Shown here: one piece after another, positions 32,182 through 43,395 of the stretch
Layout: each line of letters opens with the position of its first letter
Position numbering within the stretch: the stretch's first letter is position 1
Assembly (NCBI GenBank): GCA_009746045.1
Contig: RPFO01000041.1
Span: forward strand, 10,000,065-10,064,064
Direction of reading: 5' to 3'
Length of the DNA: 64,000 nucleotides
Origin: Mesostigma viride
Taxonomy: Eukaryota; Streptophyta; Mesostigmatophyceae; Mesostigmatales; Mesostigmataceae
Made by a program: the position numbers and the translations under genes
Notes under the pieces: generated by a model
The model's input: only the letters and a program-made list of their open reading frames with translations
Database searches by the model: none
What the model was told of the DNA's origin: nothing

Positions 32182-35100
32182 CTACTCTGGCCCTCCCCCC
32201 TTGGAGGCCATGAGCCCACGAAGCAAAGGGTATTGCAGCTCAGCCTTCTCCTCCAGCTTGGTGAGAGCATCTGCAGGGTTGTCCACGCCAGCCACATGTT
32301 CAATGTTAGCTAAGCAAGACATTTCCTTGAGCAACAAATAATCAAGGTCCCTGCTCCTGGCCAGCTGCCTGTGCACAAACTGCACCATGCCCATGCTGTC
32401 AGTTCTTACCAGTGTGTGCATCTGCAACCGACAGGAAGCCACTTGACATAGCTGGTAAAATAGCTCCCTCAAGTAAAGAGCAGTATGAAGCCCTTCACAG
32501 ATTGCCCTGCACTCAGCAATGTCACTGCTGGGAGTTACCCTGTTTTGCAACCGACTGTACCAGCAGACCAGAGAGGACTGTTCCTGCACCAGGGATATTA
32601 ATGCTGCTGCACGGCCCCTGACCTCTGTGACCTTCCTACTATCCATAGAACTGTCCACATAGAGCATCATGTCAAAAGGCCTGTACAAATCCAAAGGACC
32701 CAGCATGAGAGGGGGAGACATGCGAACAGCCTCTACCACTCTCTCAGCACCCACCTCAACCAGTTGGGAATCGGTCAACCGACTCAGTACCAACAGGTCA
32801 GGAGCACAAATGCTGGCCAGCCATGCCAACATACCTCGTATTGTTGCACATCTGGCCTGGGTGATGGGCTCCTGCAAGGCATCTATGATCTGCTGAGGAT
32901 AATCCTTACCACCCTCCAGCTGGATGGACCATGTACCCTGCTGATGGACCAAGGTCGCCTGCATTCCACAAAACACCATGGGCTCATTCTCAACCATGTA
33001 CTGGATCTTACCCAGTTCAAACCGTTTCTGGATCCTGGCCAGAGTCAACTCTTGCCAAGTGGGATGGCCCAGGAGATGCAGATCATCACCATGCAGGGAG
33101 GCAAACGCTGGCAGCCCCTCATAGCTACCCTGAAACAGACAAGGATCAACTGGAGAGACTGAGAGACCACAGACAGACCTGAGGTACTTCTCCAAGCTCT
33201 TCCTCCAGATGATGGGACTCGATCTAAGGCCTTCCACGCCTTTGAGAATCCTCAAATACCTCGTCTTCAGCTCTGCCCTCCACACTGCAGGCACCTTAAC
33301 AAAGAAAGGGGGTATTGTGCGCCAAGTATCCTGTGCTTCCTGCTGATCACCCTTAAGAAAAGCCCTCTTGAAATCTACCAACACAGAGCTATAGGGTATC
33401 CCCTTCTGCAGAAAAGACAAATAAATGCACAACAAAATCCTCCATGTATCATGCAGCATCCCTGGTGTGTAAAGCTCCTCATCTGCTAACTGTCCAGTGC
33501 CATGGTACTCAGTCACAACTGGTCTAACATGTGGCACCTGCACGCCATCTACCTCCTTGAGCTTGAGGACAAACATCAACCTGAGCAGCTGGTGATCCTC
33601 AGGGAGGACATCCACAGGCTCTGCACAGTTGGCAACTATCCACTCATGCCCAGAAGCAACAAAGCCAAGAGTCCATGCCTTAGCCATCTTGGGGCTTTGC
33701 ATCATCTCCACTAGCTTGCGCCAAGGTACAGGACTCGTTCCTGGGATCTGGTACCTCTGCACACCCAACTCACGTGGGTCAAACGTAGTAGGGAGGATCA
33801 GCAGGTCCCCAGCAATGGGCTCCTTTGTATCAGGACCCTCTGCCTCTAGACCCCTCACAGCCCTTACAGCCACACTAAGACCCTGGGAGTAGCGATATCT
33901 CTGCAAGGGAAGGCGGCCCTGCCCTTCTAATGCTAGCTCCTCAGAGGATATCCTCACCCCTGGTAAGCACAAGAAGTTCTGACCTAGAATGGCAGGCCCC
34001 TGATACCCTTCAACCACACTGAACGTGGTGGGCACCCCCAGGATAGGCACACTCACTTCTCCCAAGATCTTCATGGACACATTCCCAGAGAAATCAGACA
34101 CAGCTAGGCAGCTAGGGGATGACCACTGCAAGCCTGCAGCATCCTCTACCCTTAGAATGGACACCTGTGAGTTGGTATCCACTTCTAGTGCTGGTGCCCC
34201 ACATGACCCCCATCCCGTGAGCTTAGATACCTTGGGATCACGCTTGCTGTTCTGCAGAGCTCGAATGATGTCCGCCATAAGCAGCCCCCTGGACTGTGGT
34301 GCAGCCCTGGCCACCTCTGGCCTTGTGACAGACGTCTCAGCAGACTCCTGCTCACCCTCATCCATCCAGGACAGACCATAATCCAAGCATGGTGGGTTAG
34401 CATCTGCTGCCTGGCTCTCATCCTGCTCATCTCCCTCCAAGGGAGGATCAGGGCCGTCTTCAGGCCAGATTGCAGTTGGCCTTCTCTCCTTGACGTGAGC
34501 CCAGGATAGCCTGTACACGTGCTTGGGATTACTCTCCAAAGCCACCAGACAAGAATGGTTAGCTTCTCAACATGGGTTACCTGCCCATCTTGCCACTTGC
34601 CACGCTTGCCTGGTAATGACGGTTCCTTCCACATCCTGACCCTCAGTCCCACCTGGGGCCTCAGCATTTTCCAACCCTTGTCCTTACGCCTCAATCTGGA
34701 AAACACCCTGTCTGCCTTCTTCAGGCAGGCTGCCACCACGTCCTGTGATAGCATACCAAACTGCAATGCCAGGGGAGAGACTGCCACACCATCATAGTAA
34801 TAGGTTACCCTGTGGTTAAGCTGCTCCTCAATCCCCTTACACCAAGCTGCTTTCTCTAGAGCTGATGCCACAACAGGCACACTCTAGCTGCTAGCACCAC
34901 TGTTTTTACTTCACGTATAGATCTCTCTACAGCTCCCTGCTGCCCATGGCATTCCCTAGGGACCACTACCAACTTACAAGGAAGCTGGTCAGCCAGCTTG
35001 ATCAAGCAGTCAAACTGCAAGTCAGCTTGCACCTTGGTGTACACCCCAAAGCCTGGCAACAAAGACTGGAGACCCATCAACAGCTGATGCTCCTGCATTC

Positions 35101-35772
35101 CAGGAAGAATGGTCAGCAACCTATATCTGCTAAACCTATCCACCCCCACCAACAGATACATGCCCCTGATGTGTTGGATGTCCACCTGGATATCCCCCCG
35201 CTCTCTAGCAGGTTCTCTGGCATGGGACTGTGGGAGGCGAACAGCATTCTCCTGACAGACACAATTCTGAGCAGCTGCACTGCAGGCCTCTAGCAAAGGC
35301 TCCTTGCCAATCTTCCAAGCAAACATCTCTGCCTGCTTAGATGGCCAAAGATATGGTGTAGAGTGTTTCCAGCCTGAGCATAGCTCAACCCCCTGTCAGC
35401 CTGGCTGCACAGAGAGGAACGTGACAAAGACTGTGTGCTTGGGATAGCACGACCCACCTGCTGTTCTCTTGCTCCAGGGACCTCCTCCAAGGTAGCTCGG
35501 CTCCCAGAGCCAGCCCCGGTTCCCACAGAAGCTGCAGGTCCTTCCAGTCTGGCGGCTTGACTCCCAGAGTCAACCCCAACAACTGGAGACCCTGCACCTG
35601 CCACAGGCACAGGGAATTCCACTGCTGCAGCAGCGTTATTGCAATCATTGAGTGGAAGCACCTCATCATTCCCAACCCCTTGCTGCTGCACAAGAGGGAC
35701 ACCCCCATTACTATGTACAACTGTTCGTCCCACTAGGGGTGATTGACTATTTACAGGGGACAACATCTCAAG
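32182..35772 (-). pseudogene. B2 pol: INT-PR-RT-RNase H
   Basis: The 787-codon frame 32182-34545 covers protease (VDTNSQVSI, ILGQNFL), RT (DFKRAFLKGD, HGDDLHLLG) and full RNase H through PADALTKLEEK, uninterrupted where B1 carries FB1. Upstream, single-base losses near 34566 and 34886 and one near 35340 break the integrase part into three frames. The N-terminus (LSPVNSQSPLVGRTVV) is in the same frame as gag, separated by UGA CUU GAG. Confidence 0.85.
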
Positions 35773-37020
35773 TCATGGCTTACCCACCTGGCCAGAGCCT
35801 GCTCCAGCAGACTTGGCCTGGTCTGGGCAGTCACGTCGCCAATGACCCGTCCTGCCACATCCAAAGCATTTGTCATCCTTCCCAGCAGCAGCCTTCTTCA
35901 GGCCACCCTGGTTCTGGCTGCTCTGACTGGCCTGGGTGCCCTGGCCCTGGCTCTTGCCTTGCCCTTGGCCACCCTTGTTCTGCTGACCACCCTGGTGACC
36001 ACCAGCCTGCTGCTGACCCTTGCCTTTGGATCCCTGCTGCTGGCCCTTGCCACCCTGGTTACCATTCTGCCTGCGCCTGTTAGCCCTCTGACGCCTACTA
36101 GGTCTGGTTTCTCCCTGAGCACCCTGCCCAGGGGCGTCACCATGGACCTGATGAGCGGAGGCTGAAGGGGCACCAGTCACCTGGATTGCCTTGCAAGCAG
36201 CATTGTCAGATGGACGGATATTGAAAATAACCTTTTGCAAGGCTGGCCACGTCCCATCTGTCTGATCAGCAAACATCCTAGCTGCATTTCTCCCATCCAC
36301 ACTCAGCCCCATGCGATCCAGGAAGTAATCTGCCACTGCTCTATCAGTCAGATTGAAGCCATGCTTGGCCCCCTTCTCCCTGATGCGTGTGAGCCGCTGC
36401 AGCTCCTCAGCTATTGTGCCCTTGATCTCAAAGGTATCATAGCTGAGCTTATAGTGATTAGTGAGGTTGAGTACCTTATCAGAGAACTCCTGACGTAGGC
36501 CCTCTAGGAACTGAGACCAAGTCAGCTTGTCCTTGACAGCTGCCTAGCCTTGTCCCTCACACGCTCACTGAATCCCTATTAGTCGTGGATGTGTGGAATA
36601 CCTGCACAAGGTTGACAGTGGGATCTACAGAGCATGAAACTAGCTCCATATCCTCCAACCACTTGTCTAGCTCTTCCTGTCCCACAGGAGGCTTGAGAGG
36701 CTTCTGGCCATTCATCACAGCCACAGCACTCATATGAGGTCTAGTCCCAGGCAAAGCACGAGGGTCACTGCCAATGACAGCAGCTCCTACTGGTGCTAAT
36801 GGCGCAGGAACATAGCTGCAGGAACACCAGACGCAGGCACACATGGTCTCTTACCAGGTGCTTGACGTTCAGCATCATTCTGGCCCTCCCCCGTCAGCAC
36901 CACGCCGTCGGTTGGCCACCCTGCACGCTCCTCCCCTTGTGCCACCTCTTTCCTCTTCCGGTTGGATGCCCTCCTGCCATTGACGCCCTCTGCCGTTGGG
37001 ATTGCCTGTCCCTCTGGCAC
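35773..37020 (-). pseudogene. B2 gag
   Basis: Same as B1 gag (MPEGQAIPTAEG start, RKRKE patch, capsid-like block, CFGCGRTGHWRRDC knuckle). Small deletions near 36570 and 36545 and a change near 36815 shift the frame. It ends UGA at 35773-35775, and the following codons are in frame with pol. Confidence 0.8.
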
Positions 37021-37169
37021 GACGTTGGCGGGGCCTCCCGTGTCTGCCCTTGCCTCACCCCGCCATCCCCCGCTCCCGCCCCGCTCCCGCTGCCGCCCCG
37101 CGCGTGTTACGAAGCATTATAGAATACCACAGAAACACACGCAGATATGGTGCTGGAACCCACTCAGGC

Positions 37170-38302
37170 TCACGCACTTACTCCAGACGAGGCCGCCTCC
37201 TGGCTTGCACTCGCCTGCCCCTCCTCACGGTCTGGACGCTGCTCAACACCCTCAGCAACCGGTATGGCTGCTGCTGCCTCTGCGACAATCTGGAGGTCTG
37301 GGTTAAACTCTCCCAGCACGCAGGTCACAGGTCGCCCGTCTTCCTTGCGTTCGACTGGATGTTGTGTCTCACCTGGGTTGCGATGCCAAGCAAGATCGCG
37401 TACCCACCGCTTACCGCCGCCGACAAGCTCGTTCTGCTCGCCTCGGCCGTAACGATCGTACTCGTGAGTCACCTCACGAGGGATATGCAGATCAGCTCTC
37501 TGCCTTGCCTCGTAGGTCTCGGTAGTGCCGTCGCCCTCGTTTATCTGCTGGGCTGAGCGCTTGACGGAGCCCTCTGGCTTGTCAGTCCACTCAAAATGGA
37601 CGTCTTCAGGCGTCTTCTCGACCCCGTGACAATCTCCACCTCCGGACCCCACGCAGTGGTGGTTTCCGGCCTCGGTGTATCAAGCCTGGAGTACACTCCG
37701 AAAGGCTGCGTGGTAATATAGAACCTGTCTGCGTACCCTCTCGACTCTTGCAAAAGGACAGCAACAAGATTCTCAATGGTTTGGGCAAATACCTCCGCCG
37801 TGCTCCAAGGATTCACCGCTCCCGAGCACGCGCGTTCCGGATGATGTCGGCGTCTGGTACCCCCTCTCCTAGCACTGCTGTCGCCACCCAGTGGTTAAAC
37901 AGTCGGTGCTGCCGAGCGCTGTTGCCACAATCTGGCTAAGCGCCTCCCTGGCTAGGTCGAGACCGGCTAGCGTGATATGGGCGCCCTGATAAGCGACCTC
38001 CACACGATTAGCAGTTTCAGCTAGCGCGTCCGAATGCGCACCAACTCTTCCACCGCCACTCGCCCCGTCTCACCTGGAGAAATCACGACGCGAGCCCGTT
38101 GTATAATCGGGTCCGCCGCCGCTGGCCTGCTGCCTCCCCCACTCACCGCCACCCACCCCTCTTCTGCCAAGTGCCTCGCTACGTAGGCCGCTTGCACGAA
38201 TGTTGGAGCGTTTGCTTGGTTACGGTAGGGGAAAAACGCTTGCGCGTCTCTCTGCTCGTTCGCCTCACCAGCACCGTGGCTGCTTGACGATGAACCAGAC
38301 AT
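37170..38302 (-). pseudogene. B2 ORF0
   Basis: Starts MSGSSSSSHGAGE. All ORF0 blocks are present (PTFVQAAYVARHLAEEGW, VISPGETGRV, YQGAHI, WVATAVLGEG) but in several frames, with shifts near 38030, 37900, 37820 and 37630. The C-terminus is the intact version: AIPVAEGVEQRPDREEGQ...SSGVSA, showing that B1 is shifted at this point. Confidence 0.75.
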
Positions 38303-38315
38303 GAAAGCGTGGAAG

Positions 38316-38325
38316 CAATAGTACG
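38316..38325 (-). other. B2 post-LTR site (putative primer site)
   Basis: CGTACTATTG on the minus strand directly after the LTR, exactly complementary to 31558-31567 of the same element. Confidence 0.65.
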
Positions 38326-38979
38326 ATTTGCGCAGCAACTCGTCAGCAGAGCTTGTGAGCTCCTGGTCCTTGCCGGCTGGAATGACCCTAGGCTGCTGGC
38401 TAGCAACCTTTATCCTCACACCAGGCCTACGACCCTCGATAGGCTCGCCACTCGTCGTGACGACCAAGGTTCGTGTGTGAAGACGCTCGTTGCCTCGTTG
38501 AGCCTCGAGCTATATGCAACCTCGTTCCATCCTTGTTCCTCGGTCATGAGCAACGCTGGGCAACGCTACATTGCCAGAGCCTCGTATCGCTGCCCTGCAT
38601 CCTCGTTGCAGGCAGCATACAGGAATCTCTGGCTATCCTGTGTCTAGGACAGCACAGGACCTGCCACAGTCCTGCAAGGACTTACATCCTTGCAGACCTG
38701 CTGGCTGGTTACTTGCTTCTACTAGCCACAGTACCGTTGAGCCCTCAGTACACTGTGTCCCAGTCACGTGAGTGTACAGGCTAAGCCTGTGCAGGCACGG
38801 CCTGCCACGTGTCCTGTCCACTATGCCTTGAGCGTGCCCCGCCCTCGCCCACCGGTCGGCAGTACTTCGGGACTTGATAACTTTCTAGTCCCTTGTCTGT
38901 TCTAGGCGGTTGACACGGCGTTGGAAAGGTCTCCTCAACCTGCATCCATCTAGCACATTGGTGCCCCAATATGCTAACT
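38326..38979 (-). repeat. B2 5' LTR
   Basis: 654 bp. It differs from the 3' LTR at one base (GAGCTTGTG versus GAGCATGTG). Confidence 0.92.
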
Positions 38980-38984
38980 CATCC

Positions 38985-39640
38985 AGGAACTGTGCCCAGG
39001 TTAGCTTGTCCTTCACAGCCACCCTAGTCTTCTCACGCACACGTTCAGAGGAATCCCGGTTGCATGTTGAGGAATGAAAGACTTGCACCAGATTCACGGT
39101 GGGATCCACAGAGAGCACCACCAGCTCCATGTCCTCAAGCCATTTATCTAGTGCTTCCTGCGCTAATGGTGGACAGAGAGGCTTTTGGCCATTCATGACG
39201 GACACGGCGCTCATGTGAGGCCTCGACCCCGGTAACGCCCTAACTGTCTCAGCCACAGGGGGCGTCACAGCAGCGACACCAGTCACAGCGGGCGTCACAG
39301 TTACGACACCACTTGGGCCAGCAGGGTTGGGGGAGGGCACGTCTACATGACGACGCTTACCATTATCGTCAGAGGACAAGTCCCTCTTACGTTTCTCCAG
39401 CGTTGGTTGTCCGCCAGCCACCAGCACAGCATCTGAAGGCCACTCCGCCCGCGCCCGCTTGGCCTCCTCCATCGCCTCCTCATGTTTGCGCTTGCCTCCC
39501 GGCCTCTTGCTCCCGTCACCGTTGCTAGCAGGGATCGCTTCCCCCGCCATAGGCTCCTTCTCCTTTCGCACCACCTGGCCCGTCTCCACAGGCCTCTCCT
39601 CCTCGCCTTTGTCGCCGTCGCCGGCCTTCCCACGAGGCAT
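38985..39640 (-). pseudogene. A3 gag, N-terminal segment
   Basis: ATG at 39640 (MPRGKAGDGDKGEE), directly after TATA as in A2. A charged N-terminus with basic clusters (GGKRKHEE, KRARAE, EKRKRD, KRRH) is followed by RPHMSAVSVMNGQKPL and QEALDKWLEDMEL. The frame is open to the B2 insertion at CATCC and continues at 30627. An in-frame ATG 10 codons upstream (39670) is not conserved. Confidence 0.82.
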
Positions 39641-39698
39641 TATATTAGGTACAAAGCGACACTGCAACACGCAAGGGTATGCAAAAGAAGACAGGACT

Positions 39699-40838
39699 TC
39701 AAGCGTCGGGCAGCTCCTCTGCCTCGCGTTCTGCTTCAGCGGCGGCTTCTCTCTCCCGCTCCTCAGCAGTGACAGCCACCGGCGTCCTCACCCGAGGAAT
39801 AGCTCGCACCTCCTCCTCAGAATAAGGTCCAAGAAGGCGACTGACGGGCCTCCCGTCTGCGGTTTGGTCAAACGGCACACGCCTCTCGTTAGGGCGCCTG
39901 CCCCACACCACGTTACGCACCCAGCGTCCTCCCCCACCTCGTCGCTCGTTGTATGCCCCAAGGCCGTAAGTGCTGTAGTCGTGCAGCGGCTCCGGCGGGA
40001 TGTGATAATCTGCACGTTGCCGCTCGGAGAACCCTGCTGCAGAACCGTCTCCCTCGTCCAACTGCTGGGACGAGCGTGCAATAACACCCGACGGGCGGTC
40101 GACGAACTCGTCGTGTACTGCCTGTGGAGACAGGTCCCGACCTGTGACGATTTCCACCGACGGACCGTATGCACCGGGGGCTCCAACAACACGAGGGGTG
40201 TCTAATGTGGACCAGATGCCGCCAGGACGCGTGGTGATAAGCCACCGATCTGCGTGGCCTCGCGACTCTTGAAGCAAAATGTTAACAAGGTGCTCACAGG
40301 TTTGAGCAACTACTTCTTGCGAGGACCAGGGGCTGTCCTGCTCACGCACCTGCGCGTCACGCACGAGATGTGAAGCGTTCGTCCCCTCACCGAGGGAACT
40401 CGTCGCGACCCAATGGTTAAATAACCGGGTGGCACCAAGGCTGATGGCTACTAACTGTCCCAACGCCTCTCGAGCAAGATCCAAACCGTGCAGCGTAACG
40501 TGACCACCTTGATAGGCGATCTCAAGGCTGTAGATAAGCGCAGCAACCTCGTCTCTCAGCGCAATCAAGCGCTCCACCGTCACACGACTCGTCTCCCCCG
40601 GAGAAGTCGTGGCCCGCACGCGCATCACAACAGGGTCGTTGGCAGACGGCCCTTCCGAGTTGCCGAAAACAGCGACCCAGCCTCCCCGCGCCAAGCCCCT
40701 CGCCAAATGCGCAGCTTGCACAAACGTGGACGCGGTTTCTGGCTGGCTGTATGGATGCAGGGGTCCTTCTGCCTCCTGCCGCGGCACTGCGGCTCCTTGG
40801 CTTGGCGATTGCGCAAGCGCCGGAATTTCTTCCGACAT
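39699..40838 (-). CDS. A3 ORF0, intact unknown protein
   Basis: 379 codons, the cleanest family A copy (MSEEIPALAQSP start, EAEELPDA end). The ATG at 40838 lies 18 bases past the CGTACTATTG site; the frame stays open upstream through the LTR, but that part is not conserved. Blocks shared with B1: STFVQAAHLARGLARGGWV, SPGETSRV, YQGGHVTLHGLDLARE, ATRLFNHWVATSSLGEG, LLQESRGHADRW, SSQQLDEGDG and GGGGRWVRNVVWG. The C-terminus is very acidic and Glu/Ala-rich (EEREREAAAEAEREAEE), likely a helix or coiled coil. No domain recognised. It ends 58 bp before the gag ATG. Confidence 0.82.
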   Translation of the reverse strand: MSEEIPALAQSPSQGAAVPRQEAEGPLHPYSQPETASTFVQAAHLARGLARGGWVAVFGNSEGPSANDPVVMRVRATTSPGETSRVTVERLIALRDEVAALIYSLEIAYQGGHVTLHGLDLAREALGQLVAISLGATRLFNHWVATSSLGEGTNASHLVRDAQVREQDSPWSSQEVVAQTCEHLVNILLQESRGHADRWLITTRPGGIWSTLDTPRVVGAPGAYGPSVEIVTGRDLSPQAVHDEFVDRPSGVIARSSQQLDEGDGSAAGFSERQRADYHIPPEPLHDYSTYGLGAYNERRGGGGRWVRNVVWGRRPNERRVPFDQTADGRPVSRLLGPYSEEEVRAIPRVRTPVAVTAEEREREAAAEAEREAEELPDA

Positions 40839-40855
40839 GAAATGCGCCGCGGAAC

Positions 40856-40865
40856 CAATAGTACG
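40856..40865 (-). other. A3 post-LTR site (putative primer site)
   Basis: CGTACTATTG on the minus strand next to the LTR. A3 has lost the matching 3' site by deletion. Confidence 0.6.
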
Positions 40866-41514
40866 AGTTAGACGAAAACCAGCCCAGAGCGTGTGAGCTC
40901 TTGGTCTTTCACGCAAAGCTTGAGCCAATTGCTGGAGACAGCAATCCTTAGCCCAAACACCAAGCCACACCTTGTTGGTCACTTCCACGTTCAAGTGGGC
41001 AACCAGAGCGCGTGCTTCCGAGATAGCTTGGCCATCTCCATGACCAAGCTATATGCCTCTTTGTTGCTCCTCGTTCCCATCGGCGTGACGAGGCATGTTG
41101 CAGGCTTGCTAGCAAATCCTCAACGTCCACTGGCATCCTTGCAGAGCCAGGACGAACTGGATTTACCTAGCTACCTGCAACCTAGGAAGTACAGGACCTG
41201 TCACAAGCCTGCAAGACCTAGTATCCTTGCAGCCTTGTGCCAGTTCCAGTACCCCACCAGTCGCAGGCTGCTGTCCCTCCTGGTCTACGTGGACCACAGT
41301 CACGTGATAGTCAGGCTAAGCCTGTGCAGGCACGGCCTGCCACGTGTCCTGTCCACTACCCCAGAAGGTTGCACCCTCGCTGACCGCGGACGGCTAGGAC
41401 TTCGGGACCTCATATCTTTCTTGTCCCTTGTCTGTTTCAGGCGGTCAGCACGGCGTTGGAAAGGTCTTTCCAAACTGCATCCACTTAGCATATTGGTTGC
41501 CCAAAATGCTAACT
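40866..41514 (-). repeat. A3 5' LTR
   Basis: 649 bp, AGTTAG...GTCTAACT, next to the TCACG duplication (41515-41519). Confidence 0.92.
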
Positions 41515-41519
41515 TCACG

Positions 41520-41882
41520 TGGGATGAGTACAAGGCACGTGTGCTCAGGATTGAGGACAGCATCAAGGCCCAGGCGGCCATCATGCGCAACACAGGCGGG
41601 GGGAAGCAGGGAGACACCAGGGACACCAGTTCTCTGGCTGGAGTCTTTGCTACCATGGCGATGGATGACGGGAAGAAGGGAGGCTGTTTTCACTGCGGCA
41701 AACCGGGACACAAGGTCGCAAACTGTTACAAGAAGCACCCTCATCTTCGCAAGGGGGGGAAGGACGGAGAGGCCAAGGCGCAGGCCAACTTGACGTCCAC
41801 CCCTGCTCAGCAGGAGGCACTGGACGTGCCCCCTGGTTTTGTTTTCCACACTGGGGTGGAGGCTCCCGCTGATCAACCGTAG
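41520..41882 (+). pseudogene. C gag, C-terminal segment
   Basis: WDEYKARVLRIEDSIKAQ leads to a CCHC knuckle CFHCGKPGHKVANC and a tail PPGFVFHTGVEAPADQP, ending in TAG (41880-41882). The 90 bp that follow lead straight to a polypurine tract and LTR, so no protease or RT follows. The long frame beginning at 40893 is a fusion of A3 LTR sequence and this segment and is not a gene. Confidence 0.85.
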
Positions 41883-41963
41883 TATCTGTTCAGTGGTGCG
41901 TTGCTCCAGGGGCACCCTGGCCACCATGCTTTTGTATGAGACATTGTTTCCAGTTTGTCCCAC

Positions 41964-41972
41964 TAAGGGGGG
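41964..41972 (+). other. C polypurine tract
   Basis: TAAGGGGGG directly before the LTR start TGTCAG, as expected for plus-strand priming. Confidence 0.75.
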
Positions 41973-42732
41973 TGTCAGCCGTAGTGGGCCAAAGCAGTCT
42001 CGGCACTAGTTTTTGGCTGTCAGTTAGCCGAATTAGTGGGACGACACTAATGTATTTTTCCAGGCTATTTAATTCGTGCTACGAATTTTTAGTGCTGCGT
42101 TTCAGGTCCGAGATACTGTACGGATCATACTTTACGAGACCCGTTGTGATTGTTTTTGGGTCTGGACTATATGTGGAGTGCTACAAGATGTTGTACCGGT
42201 GCTGGTGTGGCACCGGCGGTACGTTTTGGATTGCTTATGCTGTCACCGTACGTTATGTAGCAGGATCCGCGCTTCGCGCGGCCCTTGGGGACGTTGGTAC
42301 TGTAGGCGCTGTATCGCGCCAGATTCTGGTTTTCACCTATGTGAGTGACTTTTTGTCTAAGTCCGAGCCTTAGTGGCGCACGCCTGAGAAAGAAATCATA
42401 TGAATGGTACAGTATCAGGCGCGGCGCAACTTTTTCAGTCCTTTGTGCATGTATGCATGCACATGTGTGCTTGAATGCATCCGACCACCTAGAACGCGCC
42501 GCCACGCATCGTACGGCTGTGATCTGTTTGTGTCGTGACCTGTCCTTTGGGCGGCGTAGCATTTAGCCTAGGCACTGCTCCTTGGCAACTCACGCTCATG
42601 CCTTATTTTCACACGTTTTTCACCATGAAAGACGTGAACAGTGGGCGTCGGCATTTGTGCTTGTCTTTTAAGCGTTATTTAATAACCAAGATCAATTTCC
42701 TCCGATCACCTTGGTTCAGTGCAAATGCAACA
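41973..42732 (+). repeat. C 3' LTR
   Basis: 760 bp, TGTCAGCC...GCAAATGCAACA. The uninterrupted CGACC at 42481-42485 marks where A1 entered the 5' LTR. Confidence 0.88.
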
Positions 42733-43372
42733 CCTGGTTTTGCGTCGGTATGAAAATCGCAATGCGCCGACGCGCGACGATGCGAAGAGGATGCGTGAAG
42801 ATGGAGAGAAGCTCCCAGCCAGCTGGGATCCACTCACGCAGAGCCGAGAGAAATGCCACCAGGTTAATGAGAACCTGGCGCTCGCGAGTGCGGACGCCGC
42901 GAGTGAGCAGCGAGAGCAACGCGATGTCTTGAAACAAATTTGTTGAGACCACAGGCGCGCCCCCCGTGCGCGTCGCAGCCCAGTTTTGTAAATTGCGCTG
43001 ATAGCCGGTGAGCGACGAAATGGCGTTATCCACCTCCTCAATGGCGGTGGTGACCTCGTTCACCGAACGCAGGCCTCCGCGGACCTGGACCGTAAAAGCC
43101 GATAGAATCGACCGGATGGAGTCCAATGGACCACGAATCGCCGGCACCAGCTGCGGCAAGCGTGGGTCTTCTGGAAAATCTCCCAGCAACGGGAGCGCTG
43201 CCCGCTGTCGACGATGCAATTCATCGAGTGATGTCGTGACCTCGTCAACGAGAGCTTGCCACGACGCAGCAACCGGCTGCGGCTCACGCGGTTGTGGAGC
43301 CGGTAATGGATCTGCCGGCGGAGCAGCTACTTCCTCATCGGTAGGAATGCGGAAGTCTTGGGAATTCGGCAT
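42733..43372 (-). pseudogene. E ORF0, truncated
   Basis: ATG at 43372 (MPNSQDFRIPTDEE), about 213 codons before C interrupts. Proline-rich start (PADPLPAPQPREPQP), then helices. The block VQVRGGLRSVNEV...LQNWAATRTGG aligns by eye with YQGGHVTLHGLDLARE...LFNHWVATSSLGEG of A3 in the same spacing, so I read it as a distant ORF0 homologue. No known domain. Confidence 0.55.
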
Positions 43373-43395
43373 GATCGTGAAAAGGCGAGTAATAC

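Larger units (their letters stand above)
30633..38979 (-). mobile_element. LTR retrotransposon B2
   Basis: Complete family B element on the minus strand, inserted in A3 gag with duplication CATCC (30628-30632 and 38980-38984). LTRs are 654 bp each (30633-31286 and 38326-38979), with a single mismatch that I can see. It is an inverted near-copy of B1 and lacks FB1. Confidence 0.92.
25571..41514 (-). mobile_element. LTR retrotransposon A3
   Basis: Family A element on the minus strand with 649-bp LTRs (25571-26219 and 40866-41514) that differ at one position I can see. Duplication TCACG (25566-25570 and 41515-41519). It was inserted in C gag and is itself interrupted in gag by B2. It has lost about 900 bp spanning the end of RNase H and most of the 3' region, including the tRNA-like fold. 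The deletion joint is a single AGTCAAGG (26483-26490), a sequence present at both edges of the missing segment in A2. Confidence 0.92.
15299..42732 (+). mobile_element. C: gag-only copia element, interrupted
   Basis: A copia element with a canonical TG...CA LTR, a TGGTATC primer site, a leader, a single gag frame and a polypurine tract before the 3' LTR, but no pol. Gag is split by B1 (duplication GATAA) and A3 (duplication TCACG). The 5' LTR is split by A1 and its left part is off the window. Without insertions it would be roughly 3.2 kb. The element needs proteins from an autonomous relative. Confidence 0.85.

Noticed and set aside
40893-41882. 329-codon ORF ending in a zinc knuckle
   Set aside because: Its first two thirds are A3 ORF0/LTR antisense sequence. 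Only 41520-41882 is C gag; the join is an insertion boundary.
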